Assembly: GCF_032854445.1 (NCBI RefSeq) | Contig: NC_088306.1 | Location: forward strand, 314,501-378,500 | DNA length: 64,000 nucleotides | DNA from: Liolophura sinensis | Taxonomy: Eukaryota > Mollusca > Polyplacophora > Chitonida > Chitonidae | Direction: 5' to 3' | In this document: positions 11,225-24,632 of the stretch, piece by piece | How positions within the stretch are numbered: position 1 is the first letter of the stretch | Layout: each line of letters starts with the position of its first letter | The notes under the pieces: generated by a model | What the model was told of the DNA's origin: nothing | The model's database searches: none | Seen by the model: the letters and a program-made list of their open reading frames with translations, nothing else | Translations under genes and position numbers: made by a program

Positions 11225-14200
11225 ACTGTATTACATACTATACCTACACTGTGTGTGCACTGTAGGGTTTAATACACCATTGTGGTCTGACACCCACCTG
11301 TCTGTCATAGTGTATTACATACTATACCTACACTGTGTGTGCACTGTAGGGTTTAACACACCACTGTGGTCTGACACCCACCTGTCTGTCATAGTGTATT
11401 ACATACTATACCTACACTGTGTGTGCACTGTACGGTTTAACACACCATTGTGGTCTGACGCCCACCTGTCTGTCATACTGTATTACATACTATACCTTCA
11501 CTGTGTGTGCACTGTACGGTTTAACACACCATTGTGGTCTGACGCCCACCTGTCTGTCATAGTGTATTACATACTGTACCTACACTCTGTGTACCCTTTA
11601 TGGTTTAACACACCATTGTGGTCTGACACCCACATGTCTGTCATAGTGTATTACATACCATACCTACACTGTGTGTGCAGAGTAGGGTTTAACACACCAT
11701 TGTTGTCTGACACCCACCTGTCTGTCAGACTGTATTACATACTATACCTACACAGTGTGTGCACTGTACGGTTTAACACACCATTGTGGTCTGACGCCCA
11801 CCTGTCTGTCATACTGTATTACATACTATACCTTCACTGTGTGTGCACTGTAGGGTTTAACACACCATTGTGGTCTGACACCCACCTGTCTGTCATAGTG
11901 TATTACATACTATACCTTCACTGTGTGTGCACTGTAGGGTTTAACACACCTGTGTGGTCTGGCGGCCATCTGTCTGTCATAGTGTATTACATACTATACC
12001 TACACTGTGTGTGCAATGTAGGGTTTAACACACCATTGTGGTCTGACACCCACGTGTTTGTCATAGTGTATTACATACTATACCTACACTGTGTGTGCAG
12101 TGTAGGGCTAACACACTATTGTGGTCTGACACCCACCTGTCTGTCATAGTGTATTACATACTATATTTGCACTATTTGTGCACTGTAGGGTTTAACACAC
12201 TATTGTTGTCTGACACCCACCTGTCTGTCATAGTGTATTATATACTACACCTACACTGTGGGTGCACTGTAGGGTTTAACGCACCATTGTGGTCTGACAC
12301 CCACCTGTCTGTCATAGTGTATTATATACTATACCTACACTGTGTGTGCACTGTACGGTTTAACACACCATTGTGGTCTGGCGGCCATCTGTCTGTCATA
12401 GTGTATTACATACTACACCTACACTGTGTGAGCACTGTAGGGTTTAACTCACCATTGTGGTCTGACACCCACGTGTTTGTCATAGTGTATTACATACTAT
12501 ACCTACACTGTGTGTGCACTGTAGGGTTTAACACACTATTGTGATCTCACACCCACCTGTCTGTCATACTCTATTATATACTATACCTACACTCTGTGCA
12601 CTGTAGGGTTTAACACACCATTGTGGTCTGGCGGTCATCTGTCTGTCATACTGTATTACACACTATACCTACACTGTGGGTGCAGTGTAGGGTTTAACAC
12701 ATCATTGTGGTCTGACACCCACCTGTCTGTCATAACAGTGTATTACATACTATACCTACACTGTGTGTGCACTGTACGGTTTAACACACCAATGTGGTCT
12801 GACACCCACCTGTCTGTCATACTGTATTACATACTATACCTACACTCTGTGTGCATTGTAGGGTTTAACACACCATTGTGGTCTGACACCCACCTGTCTG
12901 TCATACTGTATTATATACTATACCTACACTGTGTGTGCACTGTAGGGTTTAACAAATCATTGTGGCCTGACACTCACCTTTCTGTCATAACAGTGTATTA
13001 CATACTACACCTACACTGTGTGTACAGTGTAGGTTTTAAAACACCATTGTGGTCTGACACCCACATGTCTGTCAGACTGTATTATATACTATACCTACAC
13101 TGTGTGTGCACTGTAGCGTTTAACACATCATTGTGGTCTGACACCCACCTTTCTGTCATAGTTTATTGCATACTATACCTACACTGTGTATGCACTGTAG
13201 GGTTTAACACACCAATGTAGTCTGACACCCACCTGTCTGTCATAACAGTGTATTACATACTATACCTACACTGTGTGTGCACTGTAGGTTTTAAAACACC
13301 ATTGTGGTCTGACACCCACCTGTCTGTCAGACTGAATTACATACTATACCTACACTGTGTGTGCACTGTAGGGTTTAACCCATCATTGTGGTCTGACACC
13401 CACCTTTCTGTCATAGTTTATTGTATACTATACCTACACTGTGTGTGCACTGTAGGGTTTAACACACCAATGTAGTCTGACACCCACCTGTCTGTCATAA
13501 CAGTGTATTACATACTATACCTACACTGTGTGTGCACTGTAGGTTTTAAAACACCATTGTGGTCTGACACCCACCTGTCTGTCAGACTGAATTACATACT
13601 ACACCTACACTGTGTGTGCACTGTAGGGTTTAACACACCATTGTGGTCTGACACCCACCTGTCTGTCAGACTGTATTACATACTATACCTACACTGTGTG
13701 TGCACTGTAGGGTTTAACACACCATTGTGGTCTGACACCCACTTGTCTGTCATAGCGTATTACATACTACACCTACACTGTGTGTGCACTGTAGGGTTTA
13801 ACACACCATTGTTGTCTGACACCCACCTGTCTGTCAGACTGTATTACATACTATACCTACACTGTGTGTGCACTGTAGGGTTTAACACACTATTGTGGTC
13901 TGACACCCACCTGTCTGTCATAACAGCGTATTACATACTATACCTACACTGTGTGTGCACTGTACGGTTTAACACACCATTGTGGCCTGGCGGTCATCTG
14001 TCTGTCATAGTGTATTACATACTATACCTACACTGTGTGTACCCTGTAGCGTTTAACACACCATTGTTGTCTGACACCCACCTGTCTGTCAGACTGTATT
14101 ACATACTATACCTACACCAAATGTACCCTTTATGGATTAACACACCATTGTGGTCTGACATCCAACTGTCTGTCATAATGTATTATATACTATACCTACA

Positions 14201-15245
14201 CTGTATGTGCAGTGTAGGTCTAACACACTATTGTGGTCTGACACCCACCTGTCTGTCATAGTGTATTACATACTATATTTGCACTATGTGTGCAGTGTAG
14301 GGTTTAACACACCATTGTGGTCTGACACCCACCTGTCTGTCATAGTGTATTATATACTATACCTACACTGTGTTTGCACTGTACGGTTTAACACACCACT
14401 GTGGTCTGGCGGCCGTCTGTCTGTCATAGTGTATTACATACTATACCTAGACTGTGTGTACCCTTTATGGTTTAACACACCATTGTGGTCTGACACCCAC
14501 CTGTCTGTCATAGTGTATTACATACTATACCTACACCAAATGTACCCTTTATGGTTTAACACACCACTGTGGTCTGACACCCACTTGTCTGTCATAACAG
14601 TGTATTACATACTATACCTACACTGTGTGTACCCTGTAGCGTTTAACACACCATTGTTGTCTGACACCCACGTGTCTGTCATAGTGTATTACATACTATA
14701 CCTACACCAAATGTACCCTTTATGGTTTAACATACCACTGTGGTCTGACACCCAACTGTCTGTCATAGTCTATTATATACTATTCCTACACTAGATGTAC
14801 CCTGTGCGGTCTAACACACCATTGTGGTCTGACACCCACCTGTCTGTCAGACTGTATTACATACTATATTTGCACTGTGTGTGCACTGTACTGTTTAACA
14901 CACCATTGTTGTCTGACACCCACCTGTCTGTTATAGTGTATTATATACTATACCTACACTGTGGGTGCACTGTAGGGTTTAAGGCACCATTGTCGCCTGA
15001 CACCCACCTGTCTGTCATAGCGTATTATATACTATACCTACACTGTGTGTGCACTGTACGGTTTAACACACCATTGTGGTCTGGCGGCCATCTGTCTGTC
15101 ATAGTGTATTACATACTACACCTACACTGTGTGTGCACTGTAGGGTTTAACACACCATAGTGGTCTGACACCCACGTGTTTGTCATAGTGTATTACATAC
15201 TATACCTACACTGTGTGTGCAGTGTAGGGTTTAACACACCATTGT
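11225..15245 (+). repeat. Higher-order unit, copy 1 (about 4.05 kb) within the 84-bp array
   Basis: This block of about 48 monomers recurs almost base for base at 15.25-19.37 kb. The offset is 4046 bases on its left part (GGGTTTAATACACC at 11265 and 15311) and 4130 bases on its right part. Rare monomer variants appear in the same order in both copies, so the block was duplicated as a unit. Confidence 0.93.
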
Positions 15246-18200
15246 TGTGTGACACCCACCTGTCTGTCAGACTGTATTACATACTACACCTACACTGTGT
15301 GTGCACTGTAGGGTTTAATACACCATTGTGGTCTGACACCCACCTGTCTGTCATAGTGTATTACATACTATACCTACACTGTGTGTGCACTGTAGGGTTT
15401 AACACACCACTGTGGTCTGACACCCACCTGTCTGTCATAGTGTATTACATACTATACCTACACTGTGTGTGCACTGTACGGTTTAACACACCATTGTGGT
15501 CTGACGCCCACCTGTCTGTCATACTGTATTACATACTATACCTTCACTGTGTGTGCACTGTACGGTTTAACACACCATTGTGGTCTGACGCCCACCTGTC
15601 TGTCATAGTGTATTACATACTGTACCTACACTGTGTGTACCCTTTATGGTTTAACACACCATTGTGGTCTGACACCCACATGTCTGTCATAGTGTATTAC
15701 ATACCATACCTACACTGTGTGTGCAGAGTAGGGTTTAACACACCATTGTTGTCTGACACCCACCTGTCTGTCAGACTGTATTACATACTATACCTACACA
15801 GTGTGTGCACTGTACGGTTTAACACACCATTGTGGTCTGACGCCCACCTGTCTGTCATACTGTATTACATACTATACCTTCACTGTGTGTGCACTGTAGG
15901 GTTTAACACACCATTGTGGTCTGACACCCACCTGTCTGTCATAGTGTATTACATACTATACCTTCACTGTGTGTGCACTGTAGGGTTTAACACACCTGTG
16001 TGGTCTGGCGGCCATCTGTCTGTCATAGTGTATTACATACTATACCTACACTGTGTGTGCAATGTAGGGTTTAACACACCATTGTGGTCTGACACCCACG
16101 TGTTTGTCATAGTGTATTACATACTATACCTACACTGTGTGTGCAGTGTAGGGCTAACACACTATTGTGGTCTGACACCCACCTGTCTGTCATAGTGTAT
16201 TACATACTATATTTGCACTGTTTGTGCACTGTAGGGTTTAACACACTATTGTTGTCTGACACCCACCTGTCTGTCATAGTGTATTATATACTACACCTAC
16301 ACTGTGGGTGCACTGTAGGGTTTAACGCACCATTGTGGTCTGACACCCACCTGTCTGTCATAGTGTATTATATACTATACCTACACTGTGTGTGCACTGT
16401 ACGGTTTAACACACCATTGTGGTCTGGCGGCCATCTGTCTGTCATAGTGTATTACATACTACACCTACACTGTGTGAGCACTGTAGGGTTTAACTCACCA
16501 TTGTGGTCTGACACCCACGTGTTTGTCATAGTGTATTACATACTATACCTACACTGTGTGTGCACTGTAGGGTTTAACACACTATTGTGATCTGACACCC
16601 ACCTGTCTGTCATACTCTATTATATACTATACCTACACTCTGTGCACTGTAGGGTTTAACACACCATTGTGGTCTGGCGGTCATCTGTCTGTCATACTGT
16701 ATTACACACTATACCTACACTGTGGGTGCAGTGTAGGGTTTAACACATCATTGTGGTCTGACACCCACCTGTCTGTCATAACAGTGTATTACATACTATA
16801 CCTACACTGTGTGTGCACTGTACGGTTTAACACACCAATGTGGTCTGACACCCACCTGTCTGTCATACTGTATTACATACTATACCTACACTCTGTGTGC
16901 ATTGTAGGGTTTAACACACCATTGTGGTCTGACACCCACCTGTCTGTCATACTGTATTATATACTATACCTACACTGTGTGTGCACTGTAGGGTTTAACA
17001 AATCATTGTGGCCTGACACTCACCTTTCTGTCATAGTTTATTGCATACTATACCTACACTGTGTGTGCACTGTAGGGTTTAACACACCAATGTGGTCTGA
17101 CACCCACCTGTCTGTCATAACAGTGTATTACATACTACACCTACACTGTGTGTACAGTGTAGGTTTTAAAACACCATTGTGGTCTGACACCCACATGTCT
17201 GTCAGACTGTATTATATACTATACCTACACTGTGTGTGCACTGTAGCGTTTAACACATCATTGTGGTCTGACACCCACCTTTCTGTCATAGTTTATTGCA
17301 TACTATACCTACACTGTGTGTGCACTGTAGGGTTTAACACACCAATGTAGTCTGACACCCACCTGTCTGTCATAACAGTGTATTACATACTATACCTACA
17401 CTGTGTGTGCACTGTAGGTTTTAAAACACCATTGTGGTCTGACACCCACCTGTCTGTCAGACTGAATTACATACTATACCTACACTGTGTGTGCACTGTA
17501 GGGTTTAACCCATCATTGTGGTCTGACACCCACCTTTCTGTCATAGTTTATTGTGTACTATACCTACACTGTGTCTGCACTGTAGGGTTTAACACACCAA
17601 TGTAGTCTGACACCCACCTGTCTGTCATAACAGTGTATTACATACTATACCTACACTGTGTGTGCACTGTAGGTTTTAAAACACCATTGTGGTCTGACAC
17701 CCACCTGTCTGTCAGACTGAATTACATACTACACCTACACTGTGTGTGCACTGTAGGGTTTAACACACCATTGTGGTCTGACACCCACCTGTCTGTCAGA
17801 CTGTATTACATACTATACCTACACTGTGTGTGCGCTGTAGGGTTTAACACACCATTGTGGTCTGACACCCACTTGTCTGTCATAGCGTATTACATACTAC
17901 ACCTACACTGTGTGTGCACTGTAGGGTTTAACACACCATTGTTGTCTGACACCCACCTGTCTGTCAGACTGTATTACATACTATACCTACACTGTGTGTG
18001 CACTGTAGGGTTTAACACACTATTGTGGTCTGACACCCACCTGTCTGTCATAACAGCGTATTACATACTATACCTACACTGTGTGTGCACTGTACGGTTT
18101 AACACACCATTGTGGCCTGGCGGTCATCTGTCTGTCATAGTGTATTACATACTATACCTACACTGTGTGTACCCTGTAGCGTTTAACACACCATTGTTGT

Positions 18201-19375
18201 CTGACACCCACCTGTCTGTCAGACTGTATTACATACTATACCTACACCAAATGTACCCTTTATGGATTAACACACCATTGTGGTCTGACATCCAACTGTC
18301 TGTCATAATGTATTATATACTATACCTACACTGTATGTGCAGTGTAGGTCTAACACACTATTGTGGTCTGACACCCACCTGTCTGTCATAGTGTATTACA
18401 TACTATATTTGCACTATGTGTGCAGTGTAGGGTTTAACACACCATTGTGGTCTGACACCCACCTGTCTGTCATAGTGTATTATATACTATACCTACACTG
18501 TGTTTGCACTGTACGGTTTAACACACCACTGTGGTCTGGCGGCCGTCTGTCTGTCATAGTGTATTACATACTATACCTAGACTGTGTGTACCCTTTATGG
18601 TTTAACACACCATTGTGGTCTGACACCCACCTGTCTGTCATAGTGTATTACATACTATACCTACACCAAATGTACCCTTTATGGTTTAACACACCACTGT
18701 GGTCTGACACCCACTTGTCTGTCATAACAGTGTATTACATACTATACCTACACTGTGTGTACCCTGTAGCGTTTAACACACCATTGTTGTCTGACACCCA
18801 CGTGTCTGTCATAGTGTATTACATACTATACCTACACCAAATGTACCCTTTATGGTTTAACATACCACTGTGGTCTGACACCCAACTGTCTGTCATAGTC
18901 TATTATATACTATTCCTACACTAGATGTACCCTGTGCGGTCTAACACACCATTGTGGTCTGACACCCACCTGTCTGTCAGACTGTATTACATACTATATT
19001 TGCACTGTGTGTGCACTGTACTGTTTAACACACCATTGTTGTCTGACACCCACCTGTCTGTTATAGTGTATTATATACTATACCTACACTGTGGGTGCAC
19101 TGTAGGGTTTAAGGCACCATTGTCGCCTGACACCCACCTGTCTGTCATAGCGTATTATATACTATACCTACACTGTGTGTGCACTGTACGGTTTAACACA
19201 CCATTGTGGTCTGGCGGCCATCTGTCTGTCATAGTGTATTACATACTACACCTACACTGTGTGTGCACTGTAGGGTTTAACACACCATAGTGGTCTGACA
19301 CCCACGTGTTTGTCATAGTGTATTACATACTATACCTACACTGTGTGTGCAGTGTAGGGTTTAACACACCATTGT
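15246..19375 (+). repeat. Higher-order unit, copy 2 (about 4.13 kb), one extra monomer
   Basis: Near-identical tandem copy of 11.2-15.25 kb. By eye only about ten base substitutions separate the copies (for example 13185 A against 17315 G, 13704 A against 17834 G). One additional 84-bp monomer lies at about 17031-17115 and changes the offset from 4046 to 4130. The sequences part at about 15245/19375. Confidence 0.92.
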
Positions 19376-20410
19376 CGCCTGACACCCACCTGTCTGTCAT
19401 AGTGTATTACATACTATATTTGCACTATGTGTGCACTGTAGGGTTTAACACACTATTGTTGTCTGACACCCACCTGTCTGTCATAGTGTATTACATACTA
19501 TATTTGCACTGTGTGTGCACTGTAAGGTTTAACGCACCATTGTGGTCTGACACCCACCTTTTTGTCATAGTGTATTACATACTATACCTACACTGTGTGT
19601 GCACTGTACGGTTTAACACACCATTGTGGTCTGGCGGCCATCTGTCTGTCATAGTGTATCACATACTACACCTACACTGTGTGTGCACTGTAGGGTTTAA
19701 CACACCATAGTGGTCTGACACCCACATGTCTGTCATACTGTATTATATACTATACCTGCACCAAATGTACCCTTTATGGTTTAACACACCACTGTGGTCT
19801 GACACCTACCTGTCTGTTATAGTATATTACATACTATACATACACTGTGTGTGCACTGTAGGGTTTAACACACCACTGTGGTCTGGCGGCCATCTGTCTG
19901 TCATAGTGTATTACATACTACACCTACACTGTGTGTGCACTGTAGGGTTTAACACACCACTGTGGTCTGACACCCACCTGTCTGTCATAGTCTACTATAT
20001 ACTATTCCTACACTAGATGTACCCTGTGCGGTCTAACACACCATTGTGGTCTGACACCCACCTGTCTGTCAGACTGTATTACATACTATACCTACACTGT
20101 GTGTGCACTGTAGGGTTTTAACACACCATTGTGGTCTGACACCCACCTGTCTGCCATAACAGTGTATTACCTACTATACCTACACTGTGTGTGCACTGTA
20201 AGGTTTAACACACCAATGTGGTCTGACACCCACCTGTCTGTCATACTGTATTACATACTATACCTACACTGTGTGTGCACTGTAAGGTTTAACACACCAA
20301 TGTGGTCTGACACCCACCTGTCTGTCATATCGATTACATACTGTACCTACACTATGTGTACACTTTAGGGTCTAACACACCAATGTGGTCTAACATCTGT
20401 CTACCTGTCT

Positions 20411-20494
20411 ATCATGTCCGAAAGGAACAAAATAGTTTTGTACATTTTGCGCAAACAGGGTTGCATGTACATGTAGACCTACTTGTAAAATGAT
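20411..20494. other. Junction between 84-bp and 76-bp arrays
   Basis: About 85 bases of non-repeated sequence, including GCATGTACATGTAGACC, separate the two satellite arrays. Confidence 0.6.
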
Positions 20495-21030
20495 GTATAG
20501 ATGTGTGTGTACACATATGCGACATGGATGTATCTACTGATGTATTTACCTGTAGACAGACTGTCTGTAAATATAGATGTGTGTGTACACATATGCAACA
20601 TGGATGTATCTACTGGTGTATTTACCTGTAGATGGACTGTCTGTAAATATAAATGTGTGTGTACACATATGCAACATGGATGTATCTACTGATGTATTTA
20701 CCTGTAGATGGACTGTCTGTAAATGTAGATGTGTGTGTACACATATGCAACATGGATGTATCTACTGATGTATTTACCTGTAGACAGACTGTCTGTAAAT
20801 ATAGATGTGTGTGTACACATATGCAACATGGATGTATCTACTGGTGTATTTACCTGTAGATGGACTGTCTGTAAATATAAATGTGTGTGTACACATATGC
20901 AACATGGATGTATCTACTGATTTATTAACCTTTAGAAGGACTGTCTGTAAATATAGATGTGTGTGTACACATATGCAACATGGATGTATCTACTGATTTA
21001 TTAACCTTCAGAGGGACCGTCTGCAAATAA
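20495..21030 (+). repeat. 76-bp minisatellite, seven copies
   Basis: ATGTGTGTGTACACATATGC recurs at 20501, 20577, 20653, 20729, 20805, 20881 and 20957. Variants show a three-unit order: units 1 and 2 match units 4 and 5 (GTAGACAGAC against GTAGATGGAC; CTGATG against CTGGTG). The last two units share TTTATTAACCTT. The unit contains the perfect palindrome TGTGTACACA. The 63-68-codon frames beginning every 76 bases are repeat by-products. Confidence 0.94.
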
Positions 21031-21334
21031 AGATATCTTGTATATCTACGGTGTATAAAGCACTGACGTTTCAATTTGGCGTGGTTGCTTTTTATTTTGT
21101 GTTCCAACAAATATGTAGAAGGGATGATTATCAAATATTAAAAATAATTGATTATGAAAACGTATTAAATCTTTTTCGCATCATAATTACATTATCTTGT
21201 GGAAGAAGTTAAATATATACATAAATAATACAACAATAAGTAGGCCAATACACCCTTAATTATGGCGGGTAGCAGTTTGAAGACGGCTTTGAAATCTCTT
21301 GGAAAGATGGCTTACACTTATTTACTACGTGCTG

Positions 21335-21420
21335 TCGTGGATTTCGCCAGGGCTCTGTCCGGTTTCCTCGCGCCATACTGCTGGCTGCCATCGTATAAGT
21401 GGAATATTCTAGAGCACGAT
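21335..21420 (+). mobile_element. Family A SINE fragment (core)
   Basis: GTCGTGGATTTCGCCAGGGC and CCATCGTATAAGTGGAATAT match the core to tail of the family A SINE, diverged and without a recognisable tRNA head. The surrounding short frames arise from it. Confidence 0.7.
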
Positions 21421-22034
21421 CCAAAATACCTATCCAAAAAGTACCGGGTAAATAATATAAATACAATATATATTAAATAAAATAAACGGTGGAGGGAGCT
21501 GAAGGATCGCCTAGACGTTCCAAAGTTAATTAGAGCGTTTGACCTCCACTGACTGTGTTTAGATCTGTACGTCAGTAACTTACCAGAGGGCTCTGACCAA
21601 CCCATCTTTCTGCCAGTAAGGTTGATGCCATGATACCATATGCTTGTTAGCCTCCTTTACTTAACTGTATCAGTACATGCTAGACATTCGAGGTGCGCGT
21701 TCACATCCAGCCCTGGGCTGGGAATTTAAGCTTACAGACAGTAACCTGTTTACGACACTGTTTGCACAATCCTACGTCGTGTCTACAACACTGTTTGCAC
21801 AATCCTACGTCGTCAAAAACCATTTGCTTTCTGCTAGTATCGGGTGTAACATGTAAGTAACATGTGGGAAAGTTCACCTTTAACTTTCCATAAGTCGGTG
21901 GTTTACCCCACGCAGGCAAATAACCCTTGAGTACCACGTTTTCTTGTTTTTCTTTTCATTTCACCTTACATGAACATGTAAATTTACCTACTGTATCATC
22001 CTAACTATGGCTTCTTCTAATAATTTTCCTTGAG

Positions 22035-22108
22035 TGACATGGCCGCTGTCGTTTAAGGGAAATATTCTTGAGTACGACGTAAAACACCAAACAAATAAAT
22101 AAATAAAT
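22035..22108 (+). mobile_element. Family A SINE 3' tail
   Basis: GGCCGCTGTCGTTTAAGGGA followed by AATATTCTTGAGTACGACGT, AAAACACCAAACAAATAAAT and more AAAT. This is only the last part of the SINE in plus orientation; the head and most of the core are missing. Confidence 0.75.
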
Positions 22109-22469
22109 GCATGAGCGACAATGTCAGCGATTAGTGATGCAGTCAGCGTTAATGAATTTGACTGACAAATGGGACGAACACCCGTTATGAGCCCCAGCCA
22201 ACTCCACCCCCTCTCTTGAAATGACTTCGCCCAAGGTCGAATGAGGCAAATGTTCAGAAGCGAGGGTCTGATTGTAGACCCGTTGATGTTCAACGTTTTA
22301 CGTAGTACGAAAATCCAAGGTATAACAGAATTGTCAACTTCTGCCCCCATGAGATATATCCCCAAACTTTCATGAAGTGCGATGCCATACCACCACATAA
22401 AGCTTGCACTTTTCTCTACAACATATCAAACATCAACTTAGCATGAGCACGTTTTTTTTTTTGCTGTGG

Positions 22470-22528
22470 TATGTGTATGTGTGTGCTTGTATGTGTGTGT
22501 GTGTGTGTGTGTGGAGGGGGGGGGGGGA
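22470..22528 (+). repeat. (GT)n and poly-G microsatellite
   Basis: An interrupted GT/ATGTGT run is followed by GGAGGGGGGGGGGGGAG. A simple-sequence repeat only. Confidence 0.9.
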
Positions 22529-23239
22529 GTAGTATCACAGGGCAACAAAAGAAACCGTCAAAAGTCTTATATATTTTAACCAGGTACAAAGTAACAGTAC
22601 AGTCATTTATAGTGCTCCAAAGACCTAGATTAAATCGTGGACACAACTGCACGAAATCCGCATGTCTAACCTCAAATCCGTCTCTGCGCTCATATTCAGC
22701 CATGTCTTGAAATTGTTCACGATCTACCTGTACTGCACACTAAGTCTTCTCCGCATACATCAACATTATCAGATTGCTCGTGGTATTTTTTTTATAGGAG
22801 ATAAACGGAATCACAGATTGAACAACGTCATGTCACGTGCAATCAGCAAGAGCAGAAATAACTTACTGATTTATATTAATGGTTTTAAACGTCACATTCA
22901 GATATTTTTACTGGAGCCGAAACACGGCATCGGATGCTATCTGATGTACCATTACGTATATATACTAGAGGTGATAGGACAAGCACAACTTTAACATATA
23001 TGGGTGTTTCACATATCTAATGAAGACAAGGTGGCGGTGCATGTAGGTGTGTGATCGGAGCTCCGCTCTCTTTTGGCTATCCCCGTAGTATTTTTCACTG
23101 TGCTGAAGTTTTATAAGTACTGGCACTAGCCCAACATGTGTGTCGTTTTATAAAGTAGACATTTGTACGTGGAGTGCTGCAAGTTGTCCTTGGAGAAGTT
23201 GTTATTTACTGGTCATTCTTTGTCTGTCACCTCTTCGAA

Positions 23240-24130
23240 ATGGCGGACAAACCCAATCAAGGTGCCTCCAGACAACCAGAAAAACGTAAACCTGAGCCAA
23301 TCCGACCCAACACTAGCCTGAAGAGAGTAAATTCAACGGGAGACTTGCCGTCTACAGGGTCTTTATCCAGGAGTAACAACTCTGCGTCCCTATCGGAGAG
23401 TGTTGTGAACAAATGCATCATGCCCGCCTTTGATACCAAATTTGCTACAAGTATCCACGCCGTCAATGGACCTTTACTAGAGGTGATTTAGGTAAATCAA
23501 ATGAAAATCAGTTCCATATCTGACAAGATGGAATGACATAATGAGTAAACTGGTCGAAAAGGACAAACTTATAGATGAATTACAGTCAAAATTTACGGCT
23601 CAGTCTGTCGAAATAGCTGAGTGGAAATCATGCGTGGCCAAATCAGAATTGTCCATGGCTGAATTAAAGCGAGAAAACTTCCTCCTACACAATAGAGCAG
23701 AGCAATACAGCGGCCAAGGCTGTCTTAGAGTAACCGGCTAAATTACTCCAAAACGAATCCACTTACACTGGCATATGATATAAAAACCTATCTCACAACT
23801 GCAGATATATTCCGGTCTCATCCCACTGGCAAAAACAATGCACAGATCATAATAGTAAAATTCGCCTCCTACAGAAAGCGGTCAGAATTCCTGTCAGTTC
23901 GACGTAATTTAAACCTGCACGAGCATGCTAGAGGTGTTTAGGTGAACGAAGACCTGACCTGGCATCGATACATGCTCCTTAAAAAGCTGCCGAATCTGAA
24001 AAAGGAAAACAAAATTTTCGCAGTTTGGTCGTTTGACGAAAATTTTTACTTCCGTAGGTCAGAAAACGGAGAGAGACATTTAGTTTCATTGGAAAGTGAC
24101 TTGGACTCACTATACAAATTGTCTGTGTAG
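23240..24130 (+). pseudogene. LINE ORF1 (coiled coil plus conserved C-terminal domain), broken
   Basis: Starts at ATGGCGGACAAACCC (23240). A basic, Ser-rich N-terminal part runs to a stop at 23491. After a frame change there is a coiled-coil segment (MSKLVEKDKLIDELQSKFTA, from 23541, with heptad-spaced L/I/V), then a stop at 23741. The C-terminal block, in pieces up to 24130, holds VNEDLTWHRYMLLKK, KENKIFAVWSFDENFY and RRSENGERHLVSLESDLDSL. It resembles the C-terminal domain common to ORF1 proteins of CR1/L2/RTE-type elements (chaperone-like RNA-binding proteins). At least two shifts or stops separate the pieces, so no intact protein is made. Assignment is by pattern recall and by position directly ahead of an endonuclease ORF2. 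Confidence 0.72.
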
Positions 24131-24632
24131 GCCACTAACCTACTTCTGAAACTAACTGAATATGAATATATGAATATGAAATCAGAAGACACGTTAGCTT
24201 GTGCCCCAGTCGTCCGCGCACTGAAAAGGTACACTCCTACTCCTAACAATAACTATACTTGTGCATACTTGCAGTTGTTATATACATTATAGTTATACAT
24301 TCTGTATATGTCCATTCTGGCATGGGGATGCCATACCCTGTCGCACGCTATTGTCCATCTATTTATATGCACTGTTATATGGTTCGCATCATTACATTCA
24401 TGCTGTACATATGTAATTTGTATTTACAATTGCCATTTGATAAACTGTCTAACTGCAATTTGTTAATTGTATGGTCACCCGAATATGCTAACTGCTTGTT
24501 TAACCTGCCTAAACTACCGATACAAATGGAAATGGAATTATGCACCTGGTATTGCTTCTACCTGTTTACGACTGGTCTTATCAAAAGTTTGCCTGAAATA
24601 ATGCTCCCTACTGAAATATTCGAAATCGTGCA

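Larger units (their letters stand above)
10520..20410 (+). repeat. Large satellite array, 84-bp monomer, about 117 copies
   Basis: The monomer is 84 bp, for example TGTGTGTGCACTGTAGGG followed by TTAACACACCATTGTGGTCT and GACACCCACCTGTCTGTCAT, then AGTGTATTACATACTATACC. Because 84 is 28 codons, one forward frame stays open over long runs (up to 339 codons, with the core WSDTHLSVIVYYILYLHC). In-frame TAG and frame slips also occur, so it is not coding. Monomer classes can be seen. The left edge (10.52-11.17 kb) uses a CTAGATGTACCCTGT class with a local 252-bp, three-monomer higher-order period (10601 against 10853). The interior uses CTGTGTGTGCACTGTAGGG, a CACCAAATGTACCCTTTATGG class and a CTGGCGGCCATCTGTC class. 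A few monomers carry a 3-base CATAACAGTG insertion. Confidence 0.97.
21031..23030. other. Intergenic with SINE fragments and simple repeats
   Basis: No supported gene. Besides the SINE remnants listed separately there is a tandem pair of about 35 bp (ACACTGTTTGCACAATCCTA at about 21755 and 21788) and a GT/G-rich microsatellite. The open frames of 60-136 codons show no domain. Confidence 0.5.
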
